Below, in pieces: positions 14,495 through 21,274 of a stretch of 21,274 nucleotides of DNA. The stretch covers positions 1 to 21,274 of the forward strand of contig CAVGEY010000024.1 of assembly GCA_963628435.1 (NCBI GenBank). Direction: 5' to 3'. Numbering within the stretch: position 1 is the first letter of the stretch; the number at the start of each line of letters is the position of its first letter. The position numbers and the translations under genes were made by a program. Source of the DNA: CAKSQF01 sp963628435 (GTDB lineage Bacteria; Bacillota; Clostridia; Oscillospirales; CAG-272). The notes beneath the pieces were generated by a model. It was not told where the DNA came from. It saw nothing but the letters and a program-made list of their open reading frames with translations, and did no database searches.

Positions 14495-17400
14495 AAAAGC
14501 AGAAAGTCGAAAATTATTTTATAGGCCTTGATATAGGCACCGATTCGGTCGGCTTCGCGGCGACCGACGACAGCGCAAATTACAATCTTCTTAAATTCGG
14601 CGGCGAGCCGATGTGGGGTGTATCCTTGTTCGATACCGCCGAACTTTGCGATGCCAGACGGACTTTCCGTACCGCAAGGCGCAGACTCGACCGCAGGAAG
14701 CAGAGGACAGAGCTGCTTCGGGAGATTTTCGCGCCCGAAATCGCCGCCGTCGATGAAAACTTTTTCCGCCGTATAAATGCGAGCGCGCTGAGAGGAGAAG
14801 ATTCGGGCGAGGCTTATTCGATATTCAATGACGAAAATTTCACCGATGCCGACTATCATAAAAAATACCCGACAATTCATCATCTGATTGTCGAACTTAT
14901 GAGCGGCACCGAGCCGCATGATGTGCGGCTTGTCTATCTCGCTTCGGCATGGCTTGTCGCCCATCGCGGACATTTTCTCAGCGAGATTTCCGAGGACAAC
15001 ATCGAGGAAATCGTCGATTTTAAGCCCGTTTATAACGAATTTATCGCCTATCTTACCGATTCGGGCTATATTATACCCTGGAAAGAGTGCGATGATGCCG
15101 AAATCGACGAAATCGGCGAAATTCTCAAAGAGGACGGAGTCAAAAAGAAATACGCGAAGCTGCAGAATATGCTGAAAGGCGGGAAGGCGAAATTCTCGAA
15201 AGAAGCCGATCCCGAAGACGAAAACTTCCCGTTCTCCGAAGAGGCGATTTTCAATCTGCTCTGCGGAGGCAAGACCTCTCTCGCAAAACTTTTCGGAAAG
15301 GAAGAGTACGCGGAGGAGTTCGGGGATTTCAGACTTGACGCCGAAGATGAAAAATTCGAGAACGCGTACGCCGCGCTCGGAGATGACGGCGAACTTTTAA
15401 GACAGCTCAAAAAGATATTCGACCAAACCGTTCTCGGCGGACTTATGAGGGGCGGAAACTGCATATCGCAGACAAAGGTCAATATGTACGAGGAGCATAA
15501 AAAGGATCTTGCGGCGCTTAAAAAGTTCGTCAAGGAAAATTATCCGGTCGAAACATATAACCGAGTATTCAGAAAATACGAGGAAAACAACTATGTCGCT
15601 TACAGTGCGAATGTCGGCGGCTGCGGCGAGGATGACAGAAAGAAATTCAAAAAATGCAAAAATCCCGAAGATTTCTGCAAATATCTGAAAAAAACGCTGA
15701 ATCTCGACAACGCCGAAAACAGGGCGAAACTCGGAGAGGAAATATGCGGCAAAATCGATAACAACACATTTCTTCCGAAGCAGGTAAACGGCGAAAACAG
15801 AGTTATCCCCTATCAGGTATATTATTATGAGCTGAAAAAGATTCTCGAAAACGCGTCGGCATATCTCCCGTTCCTTAATGAAAAAGATGCCGACGGATAT
15901 GTCGCGAAAGAAAAAATCGAGTCGATTATGCGCTTCCGCGTACCCTATTATGTCGGCCCGCTGAACGGACACGGTGAACACGCGTGGATTGTGCGCAAGG
16001 CGGACGGAAAGATTTATCCCTGGAATTTCGATGAAAAAGTCGATTCGGATCAATCGAACGACGCATTTATCAAGCGTATGCTGAATAAATGCAGCTATCT
16101 CGCGGGCGAGGATGTGCTGCCGAAAAATTCGCTGCTTTATAAGAAATTCGAGGTACTCAACGAGATAAACAACATAAAAATCGGCGGAGAGCGCATTTCA
16201 ACCGAAGCCAAACAGTATCTTTACACCGAACTGTTTATGAAAAAGAAGAAGGTCAGTCCGAAAGCGCTGAAAGACTGCCTTGAAAAGGGCAATTTCTATG
16301 ACAGAGAATCGCTCGAGGGTATGTCGGGCATAGATACCGACATCAAATCGTCGCTTTCGACCGCGATTGCCTTCAAAAAGCTGATTGACGGAGGCATTTT
16401 CACCGAAGACGAGGTTGAGGAAATCATAAACTATCGTACCGTTGTCGAGGACAAAAAGCTGTACAGAAAACGGCTGAAAGAGAAGTTCGGTGAGAGACTT
16501 TCGAAAGAAGATTTCGACTATGTCGCGGGGATGAGCTTCAAAGATTTCGGCAGACTGTCGAAAAGGCTGCTTTGCGGAATCGAGGGAACTCTCGAGTCAA
16601 CCGGCGAGACGAATACGGTTATCGGCTTTATGTGGGAGTCGAGCGTCAATCTGTCCGAACTTCTGCTCTCGGACAACTATACTTTCGGAGAAGAAATCAA
16701 AAAGGCGAACAGAGAATATTATTCGGGCGAAAAGAAAACGCTCGCCGACAGACTTGACGAGATGTATATCTCGAACGCGGTAAAACGCCCGATTATACGG
16801 ACACTCGAAATTGTCGATGAAATCGTGAAGGCAAACGGAAATCCGTCGAAAAAGATATTCGTCGAAATGGCGCGCGGCGAGGATGCCGTGAAAAAACGCA
16901 CCGAATCGAGAAAAACCCGTCTTCTGAATCTCTATAAAGAAATAAAAGATTCCGAACTTGAGGGCTGTCTTGCCGAAATGTCACAGAAACTCGAAAACGA
17001 GCAGGAGAGCCGTTTGCAGAGCAACAGACTTTATCTCTATTACACTCAGCTCGGCAGATGTATGTATACCGGAGACGCGATCGATGTTGACGTCCTGATG
17101 AACGGAAGCAAGGACTATAATATCGACCACATCTATCCGCAGTCGAAAGTCGATGACGACAGCATAACGAACAACAAGGTGCTGGTGCGCTCGGAGGTCA
17201 ACGGCGAAAAGAACGATATTTACCCGATAAAAGCCGAAATCCGCAATAAGATGTTCCGCTTCTGGGAACTGCTTCATAAAAACGGTCTTATCGGAGACGA
17301 AAAGTTCAGACGCCTTACGAGATACAAGCCGTTCACCGAAGACGAGGAATGGGGATTCATCAACCGTCAGCTTGTCGAAACAAGACAGTCGACCAAGGCG

Positions 17401-18612
17401 GTTACCGTACTGCTCAAAGAAAAATATCCCGAAACCGAAATCGTTTTTGTCAAGGCGGGACTCGTGTCCGAGTTCAGACATGAGTACGGCATGCCGAAAT
17501 CGAGAGCGCTGAACGATCTGCACCACGCAAAAGACGCCTATCTCAATATCGTCATGGGCAACGTATATCACGAACAGTTCACGAAGAAGTGGTATCTTAA
17601 AAACAAGAGCAGCTACAGTCTCAAAATGACGACAAGGCTCGGACACACGATAACCGGCGGAGACGAAAAAATCGTCTGGTACGGAACCGCCGACAAGGCT
17701 CAGCCGAGCTCGGTTGCGGCTGTCAGAAAGACGGTGTTCAAGAACAACTGTCACGCGGTCTTTTACCCGGTAAAGAAAAAAGGCGGATTTTTCGAGCAGA
17801 ATATCAAATCGAGAAGAAGCGGCGAGGGTACCGTTCGGATAAAGAAAGATATGCCGACCGAAATATACGGCGGATACGGCGGACTTACCACCGCGTTCAC
17901 GATGCTCGTAAGATATAAGGACAAAAAGGGAAAGACGGTCTGCGAATTTGTTCCCGTTGCGCATCTCTATGACGAAAAATTCCTGTCGGATAAAGAATTC
18001 GCGCTGAATTATATAAAGGAGCGGATCGACAAAGACGCCGCCGATATGGAATTTCCGCTCGGTATGCGCCCGATAAAAATCGGCACCGAATTTTCGCTCG
18101 ACGGTCTGCACGTCATACTCGGCGGTCAGGGATATGTAAAGCCGAGCCTAATGAGCATGAAGGTGTTCACGCCGCTTATCCTGTCGGCATCTGAGACGAA
18201 ATATGTGAAATCGGTCGAATCTTACGCCAGAAAGACGGGCGACAACTCGAATCTCGAATATACCGATAAAGAATCGGTAAACCGCGAGGGCAATATCGCG
18301 CTCTACGACAGACTTATAGAAAAACATTCGGAAAAACCGTATTCGTGCCGCCCCGAAAGTCACCTTAAAGATTTTGTGAAAAACAGAGAAATGTTTGTCG
18401 GTATGTCGGTAAAAGAGCAATGCAGCGCCCTGCTGTGCTTTATTTCAATGTTCAACCGCACGCCCTTGAAAGATAAGAAAATAAACAACGGAAAAGACTG
18501 CCGTCTGTCCGCAAATCTCAAAAACTGGAAATACAATGACGTAAGGATAATCGACCGTTCGCCCGCGGGGCTGTTCGAAAAACGCTCGATTAACCTTAAG
18601 GAGCTGTTATGA
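14491..18612 (+). CDS. cas9: CRISPR-associated endonuclease Cas9, subtype II-A
   Basis: The 1373-residue effector uses crRNA:tracrRNA to cut both strands of matching invading DNA. RuvC-I is YFIGLDIGTDSVGFAATD with D14. An arginine-rich bridge helix follows (about 53-80, DARRTFRTARRRLDRRKQR). A long REC lobe runs to about 760. RuvC-II is KKIFVEMARGED with E792. The HNH domain has YNIDHIYPQSKVDDDSITNN (876-895) with D879 and H880, and N904 downstream. RuvC-III is LHHAKDAYLNIV with H1012 and D1015. The rest, from about 1100, is the PAM-interacting region, ending SPAGLFEKRSINLKELL, like the GLYETRIDLSQL end of S. pyogenes Cas9. All nuclease residues are present and the length is normal for II-A. 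The arginine pair that reads NGG in S. pyogenes is not evident, so the PAM may differ. The stop overlaps the cas1 start. Confidence 0.98.
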   Translation: MKKQKVENYFIGLDIGTDSVGFAATDDSANYNLLKFGGEPMWGVSLFDTAELCDARRTFRTARRRLDRRKQRTELLREIFAPEIAAVDENFFRRINASALRGEDSGEAYSIFNDENFTDADYHKKYPTIHHLIVELMSGTEPHDVRLVYLASAWLVAHRGHFLSEISEDNIEEIVDFKPVYNEFIAYLTDSGYIIPWKECDDAEIDEIGEILKEDGVKKKYAKLQNMLKGGKAKFSKEADPEDENFPFSEEAIFNLLCGGKTSLAKLFGKEEYAEEFGDFRLDAEDEKFENAYAALGDDGELLRQLKKIFDQTVLGGLMRGGNCISQTKVNMYEEHKKDLAALKKFVKENYPVETYNRVFRKYEENNYVAYSANVGGCGEDDRKKFKKCKNPEDFCKYLKKTLNLDNAENRAKLGEEICGKIDNNTFLPKQVNGENRVIPYQVYYYELKKILENASAYLPFLNEKDADGYVAKEKIESIMRFRVPYYVGPLNGHGEHAWIVRKADGKIYPWNFDEKVDSDQSNDAFIKRMLNKCSYLAGEDVLPKNSLLYKKFEVLNEINNIKIGGERISTEAKQYLYTELFMKKKKVSPKALKDCLEKGNFYDRESLEGMSGIDTDIKSSLSTAIAFKKLIDGGIFTEDEVEEIINYRTVVEDKKLYRKRLKEKFGERLSKEDFDYVAGMSFKDFGRLSKRLLCGIEGTLESTGETNTVIGFMWESSVNLSELLLSDNYTFGEEIKKANREYYSGEKKTLADRLDEMYISNAVKRPIIRTLEIVDEIVKANGNPSKKIFVEMARGEDAVKKRTESRKTRLLNLYKEIKDSELEGCLAEMSQKLENEQESRLQSNRLYLYYTQLGRCMYTGDAIDVDVLMNGSKDYNIDHIYPQSKVDDDSITNNKVLVRSEVNGEKNDIYPIKAEIRNKMFRFWELLHKNGLIGDEKFRRLTRYKPFTEDEEWGFINRQLVETRQSTKAVTVLLKEKYPETEIVFVKAGLVSEFRHEYGMPKSRALNDLHHAKDAYLNIVMGNVYHEQFTKKWYLKNKSSYSLKMTTRLGHTITGGDEKIVWYGTADKAQPSSVAAVRKTVFKNNCHAVFYPVKKKGGFFEQNIKSRRSGEGTVRIKKDMPTEIYGGYGGLTTAFTMLVRYKDKKGKTVCEFVPVAHLYDEKFLSDKEFALNYIKERIDKDAADMEFPLGMRPIKIGTEFSLDGLHVILGGQGYVKPSLMSMKVFTPLILSASETKYVKSVESYARKTGDNSNLEYTDKESVNREGNIALYDRLIEKHSEKPYSCRPESHLKDFVKNREMFVGMSVKEQCSALLCFISMFNRTPLKDKKINNGKDCRLSANLKNWKYNDVRIIDRSPAGLFEKRSINLKELL

Positions 18613-19481
18613 GCTGGCGCACGGTGGTGATAAGCGGCAGATGCAAGCTCGATCTGAAAATGGGCTATATGACGGTGAGAGGAGAGGAGACGAGGCGGGT
18701 ATTTCTCGATGAAATCGCTCTGCTTCTTATAGAAGATCCCGCCGTCTCGATGACCGGCTGTCTTCTCGAGGCGCTCGCCGAAAAAAAGGTGAGGGTGATC
18801 TTCTGCGACGGCAAAAGATCGCCCTACGCCGAACTTGTCCCCTATTACGGCGCCCACGACAGCTCGCGCCGCATAAGAGAGCAAAACGAATGGGCGGAGC
18901 CGCTGAAAGAGGCGGCGTGGTCTGAGATAATATCCGAGAAAATCGCGAACCAATGCCGATTTCTCGCCGAACTCGGCAAAAAAAGAGAGTCGGAGCTGCT
19001 TTCGGGCTATGTCGGACAGATTGAGCCGGGAGATTCGACCAACCGCGAGGGGCACGCCGCCAAAGTCTATTTCAACGGTCTGTTCGGACTTGATTTCACG
19101 AGAGATGCCGATTCGGTAACAAACGCCGCCTTAAACTACGGCTACGGCATAATTCTGTCGGTATTCAACCGCGAGGTCGTCTGCTGCGGCTATCTCACTC
19201 AAATCGGGCTTTTTCACCGCAGCGTATTCAATCACTATAATTTAAGCAGCGATCTTATGGAGCCTTTTCGGATTCTCGTCGACAGAAAGGTCTATTACGG
19301 AAAATACACGAAATTCACCGCCGAAGAAAAGCACGACATACTCGGCATTCTGAATGATTATGTCTTAATCGGCGGTGCAAAGCAGACTGTGCTGAACGCC
19401 GCGAAAATCTATACATACAGCGTTTTCGAGGCGCTGAGAAACGGCGACCTCTCGCTGATAAAATTTTATGAAAGGCTTTGA
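18609..19481 (+). CDS. cas1: CRISPR integrase Cas1, type II
   Basis: The 290-residue catalytic subunit of the Cas1-Cas2 spacer integrase. The opening MSWRTVVISGRCKLDLKMGY is typical of type II Cas1. The metal-binding residues are E147 (TNREGHAAKVYFNGLFG), H203 (GLFHRSVFNHYN) and E218 (SSDLMEPFR). Length is standard. The ATG overlaps the cas9 stop by four bases (ATGA), indicating coupled translation. Two small hairpins (GGCTTT-GAAAG-AAAGCC and GTCTT-GAA-AAGAC) follow at and after its stop, in the 44-bp gap before cas2. Confidence 0.97.
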   Translation: MSWRTVVISGRCKLDLKMGYMTVRGEETRRVFLDEIALLLIEDPAVSMTGCLLEALAEKKVRVIFCDGKRSPYAELVPYYGAHDSSRRIREQNEWAEPLKEAAWSEIISEKIANQCRFLAELGKKRESELLSGYVGQIEPGDSTNREGHAAKVYFNGLFGLDFTRDADSVTNAALNYGYGIILSVFNREVVCCGYLTQIGLFHRSVFNHYNLSSDLMEPFRILVDRKVYYGKYTKFTAEEKHDILGILNDYVLIGGAKQTVLNAAKIYTYSVFEALRNGDLSLIKFYERL

Positions 19482-19525
19482 AAGAAAGCCGTGAGGTCTT
19501 GAAAAGACAGAAATAATATGATAAA

Positions 19526-19846
19526 ATGAGTTACAGATTTATGAGAACACTTGTTTTTTTCGATCTGCCCACCGAAACAACCGAGGATAAGCGCAATTAC
19601 AGAAAATTCCGCAAAACTCTGATAAGCAACGGCTTTCTCATGCTTCAGGAGTCGGTTTATACGCGGATGCTGATTACCCCGTCGGCGGAGCAGGCGGTTG
19701 CCGCGGTTATACGCAAAAACCGTCCGCCGAAAGGGCTTGTCATGCTGCTGACGGTTACCGAAAAGCAGTTTTCCAAAATGGAATTTATCACGGGCGAATT
19801 TCATACCGATGTCATAACCGGAGATGAAAGGCTGGTGATACTGTGA
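19526..19846 (+). CDS. cas2: CRISPR adaptation protein Cas2, type II
   Basis: A 106-residue ferredoxin-fold protein that bridges two Cas1 dimers during spacer integration. MSYRFMRTLVFFDLPTETTE is the characteristic II-A start, with the conserved acidic residue D13. The body KFRKTLISNGFLMLQESVYTR also matches the family. No Shine-Dalgarno motif is visible before the ATG. Instead a three-codon mini-cistron (ATG 19518, stop 19527-19529) overlaps the start as ATGA. The stop overlaps the csn2 GTG. Confidence 0.96.
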   Translation: MSYRFMRTLVFFDLPTETTEDKRNYRKFRKTLISNGFLMLQESVYTRMLITPSAEQAVAAVIRKNRPPKGLVMLLTVTEKQFSKMEFITGEFHTDVITGDERLVIL

Positions 19847-20508
19847 CCTTCTGCTATCCCGAAATCAGCGGAGTTTTCGACACGTCGATTCGGTTTGTCA
19901 ACAGCCTTGTGATAGAAAATCAGCGGCTTTTCTTCGAGCTTATCACCGACATTTCCGAGCAGATCGACGGCTGCGAACGGAAATCGGTAATGTCGGACGG
20001 CGACAAAATCCTCTCTTTTTCCAAGAGAGCCGAGCTGCTCTCGACCTTCGTGCCGTTTGAGATGAACAGAAAAACGCTTGTGAACAAGATAATTTCGGCT
20101 GCCGAAAAAACGGCGGTAAATTCGGAATATTATATGAAAACCATGCAGCTGATGACCGGCATCGAAAATTATATTGCCGACATTCTCTCCGAATTCGACT
20201 GCTCGCTCAGCTATCCGAAAATTTCTCCCGCGTCAATCATAAAGGCGGCGGGGATAGAGATAGACGACGGCGGCGGCACGCTCTGCGAAAAGGTTATCGA
20301 CTATATGTCGCTTGTCCGCGAGTTCGACTGCGAAAAGCTGTTCATAACCGTGAATATGCGCAGCTATGTCACAGATGACGACGCCGAACTTTTTATGAAG
20401 ACGGTGCTCGATCACGAGTATAACATTCTGATGATAGAAAACAGAGATTACAGACGGCTGACCTATGAAAAGAGGGTTACCGTAGATGCCGATCTCTGCG
20501 AGTTTTGA
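19843..20508 (+). CDS. csn2: CRISPR adaptation protein Csn2, subtype II-A
   Basis: The 221-residue Csn2, which forms tetrameric rings that slide on DNA ends and takes part in spacer capture with Cas1, Cas2 and Cas9. Family signs are the opening TFCYPEISGVFDTSIRFVNSLVIENQRLF, an internal FSKRAELLSTFVPFEMNRKTL, and the ending MIENRDYRRLTYEKRVTVDADLCEF. The length fits the short (canonical) Csn2 group. It starts at GTG 19843, overlapping the cas2 TGA by four bases. Its presence fixes the locus as subtype II-A; no cas4 is present. Confidence 0.95.
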   Translation: MTFCYPEISGVFDTSIRFVNSLVIENQRLFFELITDISEQIDGCERKSVMSDGDKILSFSKRAELLSTFVPFEMNRKTLVNKIISAAEKTAVNSEYYMKTMQLMTGIENYIADILSEFDCSLSYPKISPASIIKAAGIEIDDGGGTLCEKVIDYMSLVREFDCEKLFITVNMRSYVTDDDAELFMKTVLDHEYNILMIENRDYRRLTYEKRVTVDADLCEF

Positions 20509-20660
20509 CATTTTGTTTATTTGAGTCGGGACGGCGGCAGACCGCCGCCGCCCGACCGAAAGATATGCCGGTTTGTGTTCCGAAAAATATAAAATTTTAC
20601 ATTATTTGAAAATTTTCGCGGTTTGTAGTGCCGTTTTCCGCATTTTGATGCGGATTTGAG
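20509..20660 (+). promoter_or_regulatory. CRISPR leader
   Basis: About 150 bp between csn2 and the first repeat, AT-rich from 20580 to 20615. Its last seven bases are ATTTGAG (20654-20660), identical to the leader-anchoring motif that directs spacer integration in Streptococcus thermophilus II-A arrays. Just before it a perfect hairpin CCGCAT-TTTG-ATGCGG (20638-20653) is present. I could not fix an array promoter with confidence; TATAAA at 20588-20593 is a possible -10 without a convincing -35. Confidence 0.75.
20525..20556 (+). other. GC-rich hairpin after csn2
   Basis: GTCGGG and CCCGAC enclose CGGCGGC and GCCGCCG around the loop AGACC, a 13-bp stem with one bulged A. No T-run follows on either strand, so it is not a classical intrinsic terminator. 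It may end the cas mRNA by another route, protect its 3' end, or separate it from the array promoter. Confidence 0.6.
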
Positions 20661-21274
20661 GTTTGAGAGTAGTGTAATTTTATAGGGGACTCAAACGCAA
20701 GGGACTCAGGGAGATCAACGGAAAACGTTTGAGAGTAGTGTAATTTTATAGGGGACTCAAACAACGATACCATCTGGGTGCGTGCCGGTACAGTTTGAGA
20801 GTAGTGTAATTTTATAGGGGACTCAAACAAAAAGAGTCTATTGTACAGACGGACTCTGTGTTTGAGAGTAGTGTAATTTTATAGGGGACTCAAACCTAAA
20901 AGGGGGCAGTACATCTCTCTTGTAAGTTTGAGAGTAGTGTAATTTTATAGGGGACTCAAACCCGCAAGTGCGTTAACATCGATAGACGCTGTTTGAGAGT
21001 AGTGTAATTTTATAGGGGACTCAAACCTGCGCTATTGCGTGGAACGGGAGCAGGTGGTTTGAGAGTAGTGTAATTTTATAGGGGACTCAAACGTCGTGGT
21101 GATGTCCTTTATCATTGGCTCGGTTTGAGAGTAGTGTAATTTTATAGGGGACTCAAACTTGGTGTAGTATTACTTGACTAACTATCACGTTTGAGAGTAG
21201 TGTAATTTTATAGGGGACTCAAACTTGAAAATATAATCAAACTTGGTAATACCTGTTTGAGAGTAGTGTAATTT
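20661..21274 (+). CRISPR. Type II-A CRISPR array, running off the window
   Basis: Nine complete identical 36-bp repeats start at 20661, 20727, 20793, 20860, 20926, 20991, 21057, 21123 and 21189, and the first 20 bases of a tenth start at 21255. The repeat begins GTTTGAG and ends CTCAAAC, so its ends are a 7-bp inverted repeat, and its core GTAGTGTAATTTTATAGGGG pairs with the tracrRNA anti-repeat. Nine spacers of 29-31 bp (mostly 30) are all different. Orientation follows from the leader, the anti-repeat and the GTTT start: transcription is rightward and the newest spacers are at the left. All repeats seen are identical, so the array is leader-proximal and intact here, and the degenerate end lies outside the window. 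Confidence 0.99.

Noticed and set aside
20697..20726. Spacer 1 sharing GGGACTCA with the repeat end
   Set aside because: Only eight bases match and the spacing of repeats is regular, so it is not a degenerate repeat.
21225..21254. Spacer 9 sharing about 12 AT-rich bases with the PAP2 gene near 11459
   Set aside because: The match is short, low in complexity and does not extend, so it is not credible self-targeting.

Overview
The window reads as a chromosomal segment of a fermentative, probably gut-associated member of the Clostridia (Bacillota). The grounds are AT-tolerant but mid-GC coding sequence, GGAGG-type ribosome sites, canonical TTGACA/TATAAT promoters, tight ATGA gene overlaps, cytoplasmic glycosidases fed by a GPH-type symporter, and a subtype II-A CRISPR-Cas locus. 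No rRNA, tRNA, insertion sequence or integrase was recognised, so the organism is not named further.

Left part (1-5.7 kb). A long leftward gene (5-2530) encodes an unrecognised 841-residue charged, helical protein with its own promoter. Divergent to it is a MATE multidrug/toxin exporter. The exporter's transcript begins far upstream, passes two tandem intrinsic-terminator hairpins and a 32-codon leader peptide, and starts the exporter at a TTG that overlaps the leader stop codon. This is the layout of a ribosome-controlled attenuator. Facing the exporter is an AraC-family regulator whose reading frame extends upstream of its first ATG without any standard start codon.

Middle part (5.7-14.2 kb). 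One rightward operon, divergent from the AraC gene: GPH sugar symporter, GH43-like glycosidase, GH78 alpha-L-rhamnosidase, PAP2-type membrane phosphatase, GH3 beta-glycosidase, then a strong terminator. None of the three hydrolases shows a signal peptide. The inferred logic is import of small rhamnose-, arabinose/xylose- and glucose-containing glycosides followed by cytoplasmic dismantling, under control of the AraC protein.

Right part (14.2-21.3 kb). A complete subtype II-A CRISPR-Cas locus: cas9 (1373 aa, all RuvC and HNH catalytic residues present), cas1, cas2, csn2, a short leader ending in ATTTGAG, and an array of identical 36-bp repeats with 29-31-bp spacers that runs off the window (nine full repeats and part of a tenth). 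The tracrRNA lies antisense inside the cas9 mRNA leader, between a near-consensus cas9 promoter and the cas9 start codon. Its own consensus promoter overlaps the cas9 ribosome-binding region. Its 5' end carries a built-in copy of the crRNA repeat strand that can fold onto the anti-repeat, giving a single-guide-like hairpin. These arrangements (antisense nesting, self-paired tracrRNA, mini-cistrons at the cas9 and cas2 starts) are the most notable signals in the window, along with the exporter attenuator.
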